Part shown: piece after piece, positions 1-5,632 of the stretch
Layout of the letters: every line of letters begins with the position of its first letter
Position numbering within the stretch: the first letter of the stretch is position 1
NCBI GenBank assembly: GCA_020054965.1
Contig: JAIMZO010000027.1
Span: 1-11,307, forward strand
Length of the DNA: 11,307 nt
DNA from: Spirochaeta sp.
Lineage (GTDB): Bacteria > Spirochaetota > Spirochaetia > Sphaerochaetales > Sphaerochaetaceae
Direction: 5' to 3'
Position numbers and translations under genes: made by a program
Notes under the pieces: generated by a model
The model's input: the letters and a program-made list of their open reading frames with translations, nothing else
Told to the model about the DNA's origin: nothing
Databases searched by the model: none

Positions 1-1
1 G

Positions 2-85
2 CTGGGAAAGCGAGGTGAGATACCCCGCCCCTTGGGCCAGGGCTATTGGTACCTTCCATTTGACTGTAATTGGCAGAGAAGATAG
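2..85 (+). other. Unassigned left edge, possible 3' end of an upstream reading frame
   Basis: The bases before the first gene hold no complete gene. One plus-strand frame is open from base 2 to a TAG at 83-85 (27 residues, containing the string RPLGQGYWYLPF), which would leave 38 bases before the ATG at 124. I do not recognise the peptide. A second frame is open from the left edge to about base 190 but overlaps the next gene. The octamer ATGAAACC occurs at 87 and again at the real start at 124. No promoter or terminator is convincing here. Confidence 0.2.
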
Positions 86-123
86 AATGAAACCATCTGA
101 GTACGGATTTGAGGAGAGAAAGC

Positions 124-1302
124 ATGAAACCAACACTTTTGGTAATGGCAGCTGGTATGGGAAGCCGCTATGGCGGCATCAAGCAGATTGACAGCGTAGG
201 AAACCATGGAGAGACGTTGTTGGATTATGGTGTCTACGATGCCCATCGTAGTGGCTTTGAGAAAGTTGTCTTTATCATCCGTAAGGATATTGAGAAGGAT
301 TTCCGGGAACGTTTGTTCGACCGGATTGCAAACAATATGGATGCCACCTATGTTTTCCAGAGCCAGGATGCACTCCTCACTGAGGAGCAGAAACGACTTG
401 CAGCAAACAGAAAGAAACCCTGGGGAACGATCCATGCAGTTCTCTGTGCAGAGAATACGGTAAAGGAGCCCTTTGCTGTCATCAATGCAGATGACTACTA
501 TGGCAGGGAGGCCTTTGCTATCCTGGCAGGGCACCTTGCGAACCTGGAACCAGGAAGCAAAGAGCATGCAATGGTTGGGTATGTCCTCGATCATACGATG
601 AGTAAGAGTGGAACAGTCAGCCGTGCTATCTGCAATGTTAAGGATGGCTATCTTGTAAGCATGGAAGAGCATACCAAGATTGGATATGAAGGGGATAAGG
701 TGGTCAGCCACCAGAGTTCTGGTGACATCGTGCTTACTGGTAAGGAGTGGGTTTCCATGAATTTCTTTGGATTTTCACCCACTGCTTTTGAAAGCTTCAA
801 CAGCTACTGGGACGCCTTCATCAAGGATCATATCACCAGTGAAAAGACTGAGTGTTATCTACCGAATGGTGCCAGCAATATTGTAACAACCGGGGAAGGG
901 AAGATGCGCTTCTATACCACCCAGGAGAGCTGGTTCGGAATGACGTACAGTGAGGATAAGGATATTGTGAAGAATGAGCTTGCCAAGAATCTTCCCTATG
1001 GAAAGCAACGTGAGCTTGAGATTGCCCGTGCGCTTGCTACCGACCCAAAGCTGCTTTTCTTGGATGAACCGGCAGCCGGCATGAACCCCCAGGAGACTGA
1101 CCATCTGATGTCCACCATCAGAAAGATCAGGGACCTGGGAATTACGGTTGTTCTGATCGAGCATGACATGAAACTGGTGATGAACATCTGTGATACCATC
1201 ACTGTCCTCAACTATGGGCAGAAACTAGCCCAGGGGACTCCCCATGAGATCAAGAAAAACCCGAGTGTCATCGAGGCCTATCTCGGTAAGGATGAAGAAT
1301 GA
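124..1302 (+). CDS. Chimeric ORF: nucleotidyltransferase fused in frame to the C-terminal part of LivG
   Basis: The start is ATG 124, with AGGAG at 112-116 seven bases upstream; an in-frame TTG at 109 overlaps that site and is unlikely. The ORF has 392 codons. Residues 1 to about 284 are a nucleotidyltransferase of the sugar-phosphate/NDP-sugar type: the nucleotide-binding signature [11 protein letters not shown] is at 11-21, the metal-binding region NADD at 121-124, and a late family motif [10 protein letters not shown] at 270-279. From about residue 285-289 the protein becomes the C-terminal third of the ABC ATPase LivG: signature loop LPYGKQR at 290-296, Walker B LLFLDEP at 310-316, D-loop AAGMNPQE, and switch histidine H347 in LIEHD. 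The ATPase half lacks Walker A and the Q-loop, so it cannot hydrolyse ATP alone. The transferase half has lost only its last few residues and might keep activity. The end overlaps livF by ATGA. I infer a deletion fusion or an assembly error rather than an evolved bifunctional enzyme. Confidence 0.85.
   Translation: MKPTLLVMAAGMGSRYGGIKQIDSVGNHGETLLDYGVYDAHRSGFEKVVFIIRKDIEKDFRERLFDRIANNMDATYVFQSQDALLTEEQKRLAANRKKPWGTIHAVLCAENTVKEPFAVINADDYYGREAFAILAGHLANLEPGSKEHAMVGYVLDHTMSKSGTVSRAICNVKDGYLVSMEEHTKIGYEGDKVVSHQSSGDIVLTGKEWVSMNFFGFSPTAFESFNSYWDAFIKDHITSEKTECYLPNGASNIVTTGEGKMRFYTTQESWFGMTYSEDKDIVKNELAKNLPYGKQRELEIARALATDPKLLFLDEPAAGMNPQETDHLMSTIRKIRDLGITVVLIEHDMKLVMNICDTITVLNYGQKLAQGTPHEIKKNPSVIEAYLGKDEE
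976..1302 (+). pseudogene. livG: Truncated livG remnant (branched-chain amino acid ABC transporter ATPase)
   Basis: This is the second half of the chimeric ORF. LivG proteins are about 250 residues long and couple ATP hydrolysis to import of leucine, isoleucine and valine through LivH/LivM, paired with LivF. Only the last 103 or so residues remain: the signature motif [15 protein letters not shown], Walker B, D-loop, H-loop (IEHDMKLVM) and the typical tail GTP-x-E-I-x-x-N-P-x-V-I-x-A-YLG. The N-terminal RecA-like part with Walker A is missing, and livH and livM are not in the window. The surviving reading frame is undamaged, with no internal stop or frameshift, and the ATGA overlap with livF is the normal operon arrangement. 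The truncation is therefore very recent or an artefact. Confidence 0.8.
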
Positions 1303-2057
1303 AAGAGTTGCTCACGATAGATGACATTTCTGTTTCCTATGGGAACATCAAGGCACTGAAACAGGTCAGTATGCATGTCAATGAAGGTGATATCGTCTGC
1401 CTCATTGGAGCGAATGGAAGTGGTAAGAGTACCTTGCTTAAGTCCATCGTGGGGCAGGAGCCTTTGGATTCCGGCTCCATCACCTTTGATGGAGAGGAGA
1501 TCTGCAGGGCTAAGAATGGTGGAGCCAAAGAAGGCAAGCGCTCAAAGATACTCACCACTGACTTGATTGCAGCAAAGGGAATCAGCTTGGTTCCTGAAGG
1601 TAGACGTGTCTTTGCAGATATGACCGTGGAAGAAAACCTTGATATGGGTGCCTTCCTTGTACGTGATGATGCCCTGATTGCGGAACGCAAGGAGTCCATG
1701 TATGACTTCTTTCCCATTCTCGGAGCAAGAAGAAGGCAGAAGACCCGATCCCTTAGTGGGGGTGAACAGCAGATGATGGCCATAGCCAGGGCTCTGATGA
1801 GTGGGCCACGCCTGATCCTTCTGGACGAACCTGGACTCGGTCTCGCCCCATTGGTAATTGCAGACATCTTCGAGAAGATTGCCTTGATCAACCAGCAGGA
1901 CAAGGTAACGGTCTTTCTGGTGGAACAGAACGCCCGCATGGCACTGAAGGCATCCTCTGAAGGGTATGTCATGGAGAATGGTAGGATTGTACTCAGTGAT
2001 GCATCCTCCGCACTTTTGGAGAATGAGAAGGTACGGGCAGCCTATCTGGGCGAATAA
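1299..2057 (+). CDS. livF: Branched-chain amino acid ABC transporter ATP-binding protein LivF
   Basis: A complete 252-residue ABC ATPase of the LivF subfamily, the cytoplasmic energiser of high-affinity branched-chain amino acid (or related amide/urea) uptake. Walker [10 protein letters not shown] is at residues 37-45, the LivF-typical VPEGRRVF at 98-105, signature LSGGEQQ at 152-158, Walker B LILLDEP at 172-178, and FLVEQNA where LivF proteins normally have Q in place of the switch histidine. The protein is somewhat longer than the usual 230-240 residues because of a basic insertion at about 69-88, between the first beta sheet and the helical region. ATG 1299-1301 overlaps the upstream TGA (ATGA), implying translational coupling to livG, which here is only a remnant. 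Without intact LivG and the permeases, transport from this locus should fail unless partners are encoded elsewhere. Confidence 0.92.
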   Translation: MKELLTIDDISVSYGNIKALKQVSMHVNEGDIVCLIGANGSGKSTLLKSIVGQEPLDSGSITFDGEEICRAKNGGAKEGKRSKILTTDLIAAKGISLVPEGRRVFADMTVEENLDMGAFLVRDDALIAERKESMYDFFPILGARRRQKTRSLSGGEQQMMAIARALMSGPRLILLDEPGLGLAPLVIADIFEKIALINQQDKVTVFLVEQNARMALKASSEGYVMENGRIVLSDASSALLENEKVRAAYLGE

Positions 2058-2061
2058 TTAC

Positions 2062-2090
2062 TGGAAATTCACGATGGCATGAATTATAGT
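2062..2090 (+). promoter_or_regulatory. Candidate sigma-70 promoter with operator-like dyad before the CBS-ACT gene
   Basis: In the 57-base gap after livF, TGGAAA at 2062-2067 (4 of 6 to the -35 consensus) and TATAGT at 2085-2090 (5 of 6 to the -10) are separated by exactly 17 bases. An inverted repeat, AATTCA at 2066-2071 and TGAATT at 2080-2085, fills the spacer and touches both elements, as a repressor site would. The transcript would start near 2097, just ahead of the ribosome binding site. There is no terminator after livF, so read-through is also likely. This is a pattern-based call only. Confidence 0.4.
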
Positions 2091-2114
2091 GTGCTTAGAT
2101 GGTAGGAGATCCAT

Positions 2115-2759
2115 ATGATTATCGAACGAAGAATGACGCGCAATCCTGTTACAGCTACTCCCGATATGTCCATCGCGGAGGCCTCTACCTTGATGAAACA
2201 GGAGAAGGTTCACCGACTTCCTGTGCTTGATAAGGAGAAGCGGCTGGTTGGTATCATAACCGAAAAGGATATCTTGTATGCCACACCTTCTCCTGCGACA
2301 AGTCTTTCTATCCATGAGATGGCTTACCTGTTGAGCAAGCTCACGGTCAAGAAGCTCATGAGCAAGAACGTGGTTTCCATCACCAAGGACACAACAGTTG
2401 AGGAAGCTGCCCGCATGAGGGTTGATCAGGACCTGAGCAGTCTTCCAGTGCTTGAAGGACAGCAGTTGATCGGTATTGTGACAAAGAGTGATATGTTCAA
2501 GATTTTGCTTGAGCTCTTTGGTGCACGTCATTTCGGAATTCGCCTAACCTTTGTGGTTGAAGATAAGCCGGGAACCATTGCCAAGATCAGTCAGGTTTTG
2601 AGTGAGGCTGGAATTGACATTATCACCTTTGGTACGTTTATGGGAACTGATCCCACCAATGCCATCTGTACCATCAAGGTTCAAGGAGCATCTATCAGCA
2701 AGGTAGTGGAGCTCATGAAGCCCTATGTATCTCAGTTGCTGGATGTTCGGGAGGTCTGA
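2115..2759 (+). CDS. CBS-CBS-ACT domain protein (AcuB-like regulatory protein)
   Basis: A 214-residue soluble protein. It has two CBS repeats, at about residues 6-55 (MTRNPVTATPD ... LVGIITEKDIL) and 80-130 (LMSKNVVSITKD ... LIGIVTKSDMF), followed by an ACT domain at about 141-205 (RLTFVVEDKPGTIAKISQVL). CBS pairs bind adenosine nucleotides and ACT domains bind amino acids, so the family architecture suggests a sensor linking energy state to an amino acid. The same layout is found in AcuB-type proteins, but the true target is unknown. Its place directly behind livF suggests that the ligand could be a branched-chain amino acid (inference). The start is set by TAGGAG at 2103-2108, six bases before ATG 2115. 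A stretch at 60-76 links the CBS repeats. The stop is immediately followed by the next start codon. Confidence 0.85.
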   Translation: MIIERRMTRNPVTATPDMSIAEASTLMKQEKVHRLPVLDKEKRLVGIITEKDILYATPSPATSLSIHEMAYLLSKLTVKKLMSKNVVSITKDTTVEEAARMRVDQDLSSLPVLEGQQLIGIVTKSDMFKILLELFGARHFGIRLTFVVEDKPGTIAKISQVLSEAGIDIITFGTFMGTDPTNAICTIKVQGASISKVVELMKPYVSQLLDVREV

Positions 2760-3713
2760 GTGCCGAAGAAGAAGAAAAAGAAGGCTTCGAATACAAGCGA
2801 GACGGCTGGAAACAGCCGTCTTGTAGTTGATTCCGATGCCTACAAGCCGTTTGAGCATATCAAGGAAGTAAAGAAACAGCCTGTGAAACAGAAGCCCCCC
2901 ACCAGGCAACGCAAAGAGCCCTTGGTGCTTGGATATGATCCAAAGGCAAACTTCGGTGATATCCTTGCCACTTGGGAACAGACAGGTGAACTGGGTGGGG
3001 TGACAAAGCGGATGAAGAGCCACAGCAAGGTAGCGGTGGAGAAATCCTTTGGTGAGATTCTTGCAGAATGGGAAGGTGAGAAACAAGCTGCCAAGAACAA
3101 GAAGGAAGAACCGGTTTCCATCAAGAAGAGCAAGGCCTATGAGCCTAAAAAAGATTTTGCCTCACTCCTGGAGGAGTTTGAGGGGAGTGAGAAACCCAAG
3201 AAGAAACGGGGAAAGCTTGTCTCTGATCAGAGAAGGAGAGAACGTGAAGACCTTCCCTTGCAACCTACCCATGACATGCAGGAAGCGCTTGACCAGGAAC
3301 GTGACAGCACGGTGAGCTGGTCATTCGCAGATACCTACAAGCAATGGTCAACAGTGAGTGATGAGGAAGCAGCCATCAAACGGGCACAGAAGGAAAAGCG
3401 TGAAGCAAAAGCGGACCCCTATACCATTTCCGCCCTCCGTGCCATGGAACCTCAATCCACCTTGGACCTTCATGGGATGAAGGTGGTGGAAGCTGAACAA
3501 GCAACTGCTGATTTCCTGCGCTCAGCGAAGGAGCAACGACTCCTCAAGGTGGCAATCATCACGGGAAAAGGATTGCATAATGACAAGGGATATTCCCTGT
3601 TGAAAGAAGCTGCACTTTCCCAGATACGGACCAGCAAGGTGGTACGTGAAGCATACACCCCAAAAGCCCAGTATGGGGGAAGTGGTGCTATCTGGATCAT
3701 CATGAAACGATGA
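2760..3713 (+). CDS. Smr-domain protein with lysine-rich, motif-repeat N-terminus
   Basis: A 317-residue protein with a GTG start directly after the preceding stop codon and GGGAGG at 2749-2754 as ribosome binding site. The C-terminal 85 or so residues are a stand-alone Smr domain, the fold found at the end of MutS2: LDLHG at 235-239, TGKG at 268-271 (where many Smr proteins have HGxG), and the terminal YGGSGAIWI motif. Smr domains bind nucleic acid and often nick DNA or cleave RNA, for example at collided ribosomes. The exact substrate here is not evident. Residues 1-230 look largely disordered and very charged, starting with six consecutive lysines at 3-8, and carry repeated hydrophobic motifs around 65-73, 97-105, 133-141 and 189-196. 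There is no signal peptide or membrane segment. Co-transcription with the CBS-ACT gene is likely from the zero-base spacing. Confidence 0.85.
   Translation: MPKKKKKKASNTSETAGNSRLVVDSDAYKPFEHIKEVKKQPVKQKPPTRQRKEPLVLGYDPKANFGDILATWEQTGELGGVTKRMKSHSKVAVEKSFGEILAEWEGEKQAAKNKKEEPVSIKKSKAYEPKKDFASLLEEFEGSEKPKKKRGKLVSDQRRREREDLPLQPTHDMQEALDQERDSTVSWSFADTYKQWSTVSDEEAAIKRAQKEKREAKADPYTISALRAMEPQSTLDLHGMKVVEAEQATADFLRSAKEQRLLKVAIITGKGLHNDKGYSLLKEAALSQIRTSKVVREAYTPKAQYGGSGAIWIIMKR
2952..3347 (+). repeat. Four short linear-motif repeats in the Smr protein
   Basis: Within the Smr protein, the motif F-[GA]-[DES]-[IL]-L-x-x-[WF]-E appears as FGDILATWE (residues 65-73), FGEILAEWE (97-105) and FASLLEEFE (133-141), with a weaker fourth copy FADTYKQW (189-196). 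The first and third copies are preceded by the similar strings YDPKANFG and YEPKKDFA. Spacing is 32, 36 and 56 residues, separated by lysine/glutamate-rich linkers. The repeats are visible at protein level only. They look like amphipathic helical docking motifs on a flexible tether. Confidence 0.65.
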
Positions 3714-3734
3714 TTCCATACACTTGGACACACG

Positions 3735-3766
3735 AAAAAGCCGGGTTCTCAAAGGGAATCCGGCTT
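3735..3766 (-). terminator. Rho-independent terminator of infA
   Basis: On the minus strand a 12-base-pair stem (AAGCCGGATTCC pairing with the partly G-U-paired opposite arm, plus-strand arms 3738-3749 and 3755-3766) with a 5-base loop is followed by TTTTT (plus 3735-3739). It starts 18 bases beyond the infA stop. Read from the plus strand, the hairpin is followed only by CTCCTCTT, so it would be a weaker terminator for the convergent Smr gene. Confidence 0.85.
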
Positions 3767-3783
3767 CTCCTCTTGATGTGGTG

Positions 3784-4002
3784 TTAACGCTCGCGGTAAA
3801 TGATACGACCTTTGGTCAAATCATAGGGAGAAAGTGCTACACGCACGGTATCACCAGGTACGATTCTGATGTAGTGTTTGCGCATCTTGCCCGAAAGATG
3901 GGCAAGAATGACATGTTCATTCTGCAGTTCCACACGGAACATGGTATTGGGAAGAGCTTCGCGTACGATGCCTTCCACTTCGATTGCTTCTTCTTTGGCC
4001 AC
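3784..4002 (-). CDS. infA: Translation initiation factor IF-1
   Basis: A complete 72-residue IF-1, a single S1/OB-fold domain that binds the A site of the 30S subunit during initiation together with IF-2 and IF-3. The whole length matches the family: [19 protein letters not shown] at the start, then [18 protein letters not shown] and the ending [10 protein letters not shown]. The start codon is GTG at 4002-4000, with GGAGG four bases upstream (plus 4007-4011); no ATG alternative exists. It appears to be a single-gene unit with its own near-perfect promoter upstream and a strong terminator downstream, not placed in a ribosomal protein operon. It converges with the Smr gene. Confidence 0.97.
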   Translation of the reverse strand: MAKEEAIEVEGIVREALPNTMFRVELQNEHVILAHLSGKMRKHYIRIVPGDTVRVALSPYDLTKGRIIYRER

Positions 4003-4035
4003 AAAACCTCCAAATATTTGCTTAAAAGCAAGAAA

Positions 4036-4064
4036 ATTATATGCACTAGGTCAAAATGTGTCAA
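4036..4064 (-). promoter_or_regulatory. Consensus sigma-70 promoter of infA
   Basis: On the minus strand TTGACA (plus 4059-4064) and TATAAT (plus 4036-4041) are both exact consensus hexamers, separated by the optimal 17 bases. The expected transcript start is near plus 4029, giving a leader of about 27 bases that contains the GGAGG site. The -35 box begins eight bases after the symporter stop codon at 4073. A small dyad, TTGCTT-TT-AAGCAA, lies at plus 4018-4031 around the expected start. Confidence 0.9.
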
Positions 4065-4072
4065 CAGTGTCC

Positions 4073-5464
4073 CTATGCGATAAAAATATCCCAATATCCT
4101 TTCAGGAAGATTCCTAAAATGATTGCCGGCAACACATACTGGAAGTATGGACGAAGGATCCTGGGGAATCGCAACCCATTCGACCCACTGTCTGCCTCGG
4201 CTATGAATGTATCCCAACCCCAACCGTACTTCCAGGTACAGTAGATGGTAAAGAAGAGGGATCCAAGGGGAAGCAGGGTAGAACTGACAATGAAGTCCTC
4301 AAGATCCAACACCCCGGTGCCTGGTCCAAGTGGCTGGAAACCAGAGAGTACATTGAATCCAAGGATGCAAGGGAGGGAGAGCAATGCAATGGCAATGCCA
4401 TTGAAGAGGGTTGCTCGCTTTCGGTCAACACCCTTGGCATCGATCCAGAAACTGATGATATTCTCAAAGACAGCAATAAGAGTACTCAATGCTGCAAAGC
4501 TCATGAAGAGGAAAAACAGGGACCCCCATAGTCTTCCACCGGCCATCTGGTTGAAAATATTGGGGAGTGTGATGAATATTAAGGAAGGACCAGCATCAGG
4601 CTGAACTCCGAAGGCAAATGCAGCTGGGAATATAATGAGCCCGCTGGCGAGCGCTACAAAGGTATCCAGGCCGATGATGCGTACAGCCTCGCCGGTAAGA
4701 CGGTGTTCCTTCCCGATATAGGAGCCAAAAATTGAGATGGAACCGATACCGAGACTCAAGGTGAAGAACGCTTGGCCCATTGCTGCATATATTGTTTCCG
4801 AGAGCCCGCTTTCAACCATCTTGGAAAAGTCCGGTACCATGTAGAACTTCAACCCTTCTCCAGCTCCATCAAGGAGCATGCTGTTGAATGCGAGTACCAG
4901 CATCAATAGGAGTAGGCCGATCATCATCTTCTTGGTGATTTTCTCAACCCCGTTCTGCAGTCCCTTGGCTACAGGAAGGAGGCCCAGGATAACAGCAAGG
5001 ATCATCCAGAACGTCATGCTCCCTGGTTTTCCCAGCATGCTGGAGAAGAAACCACCCACTTGGTCTGCATTCAATCCAGTGAAGTCACCTTTGATGGTAT
5101 GTACAAAATAGGAGAGGAGCCAACCGGTTATGGTTGTATAGAACATCATCAGCACATAGTTTCCAATGATGGCAAGCTTGCCATAGACATGCCAAGGTTT
5201 TTTCTTGGGGGTCAATGTTTCGAATGTGCGTCCAATATTGGTTTGACTCGCTCTCCCGATGGAAAGCTCCATAACCATGACAGGAAGGCCCAGCATGAAC
5301 AGGAACAAGACGTAGATCAGCACAAATGCTGCTCCTCCATACCGACCTGCAATATAGGGGAAACGCCATACATTCCCAAGACCTATGGCACATCCTGCTG
5401 ATAGAAGAATGAAGCCCAATCTGCTCGCCAGTGCTTCACGTGTTTTCGTAGCGCCTACAGTCAT
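4073..5464 (-). CDS. Sodium-dependent amino acid symporter, LeuT/SNF (NSS) family
   Basis: An integral inner-membrane transporter of 463 residues, close to the length of bacterial 11-12-helix NSS proteins such as MhsT and Tyt1. These couple sodium entry to import of an amino acid. TM1 carries the unwound motif GCAIGLGNVWRFPY (24-37), where A26 and N31 align with the LeuT sodium ligands A22 and N27 and R34 with the extracellular gate arginine. TM2 follows with GLPVMVMELSIGR. The TM6 motif AAMGQAFFTLSLGIGS and a TM8-type segment FAALSTLIAVFENIISFW are also present. The substrate cannot be read from the sequence. I chose ATG 5464 because SRLGFIL follows at the usual distance and GAGAG lies seven bases upstream; ATG 5485 and GTG 5521 are in-frame alternatives. 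It is divergent from glyA, so serine, glycine or another amino acid is a reasonable guess. No terminator separates it from infA. Confidence 0.92.
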   Translation of the reverse strand: MTVGATKTREALASRLGFILLSAGCAIGLGNVWRFPYIAGRYGGAAFVLIYVLFLFMLGLPVMVMELSIGRASQTNIGRTFETLTPKKKPWHVYGKLAIIGNYVLMMFYTTITGWLLSYFVHTIKGDFTGLNADQVGGFFSSMLGKPGSMTFWMILAVILGLLPVAKGLQNGVEKITKKMMIGLLLLMLVLAFNSMLLDGAGEGLKFYMVPDFSKMVESGLSETIYAAMGQAFFTLSLGIGSISIFGSYIGKEHRLTGEAVRIIGLDTFVALASGLIIFPAAFAFGVQPDAGPSLIFITLPNIFNQMAGGRLWGSLFFLFMSFAALSTLIAVFENIISFWIDAKGVDRKRATLFNGIAIALLSLPCILGFNVLSGFQPLGPGTGVLDLEDFIVSSTLLPLGSLFFTIYCTWKYGWGWDTFIAEADSGSNGLRFPRILRPYFQYVLPAIILGIFLKGYWDIFIA

Positions 5465-5569
5465 ATGATTTCTCTCTTTCTCCATTGTATTGAGTTGTTC
5501 CTTGCAGAAGACAACCGTCACATTCTGAAGTATGATACGGGAAAATGCAACCTAAAATTGCCTAGTGCG

Positions 5570-5598
5570 TTGACAGAGTCACCCCACAAGGGCAAGAT
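5570..5598 (+). promoter_or_regulatory. Candidate promoter for glyA-gcv in the divergent intergenic region
   Basis: The 168-base gap between the symporter start and glyA holds an exact TTGACA at 5570-5575. At a 17-base spacing lies only CAAGAT (5593-5598), a poor -10 with 3 of 6 matches. A short dyad, TGAC-AGA-GTCA at 5571-5581, overlaps the -35 box and could be an operator. On the minus strand TATCAT (plus 5532-5537) is a possible symporter -10, without a good -35. I see no glycine riboswitch fold in this gap. Confidence 0.35.
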
Positions 5599-5632
5599 AC
5601 GAAGTAACATAGCACGCAAAGAGGTATAACAC

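Noticed and set aside
109..123. TTG start at 109 for the chimeric ORF
   Set aside because: The TTG shares its last base with the GAGGAG ribosome binding site; the ATG at 124 has ideal spacing, and the family begins right there with hydrophobic [11 protein letters not shown].
124..1302. Chimera as an evolved bifunctional enzyme
   Set aside because: The ATPase part lacks Walker A and the Q-loop, there is no linker, and the partner half stops at a breakpoint inside a domain.
3714..4244. Plus-strand ORFs opposite infA and the symporter 3' end
   Set aside because: They are antisense shadows of infA and the symporter, with low-complexity or unrecognisable products and no ribosome binding sites.
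5465..5521. Longer symporter N-terminus from GTG 5521
   Set aside because: The extra residues add no family-conserved sequence and have no ribosome binding site; the first helix begins soon after ATG 5464.
5571..5581. TGAC-AGA-GTCA as a firm operator
   Set aside because: Four-base arms occur often by chance; it is kept only as a note within the candidate promoter.
5465..5632. Possible glycine riboswitch ahead of glyA-gcv
   Set aside because: Tandem or single glycine riboswitches often precede gcv genes, but I could not find the conserved aptamer core or a matching stem arrangement in this short gap. A covariance-model search would settle it.
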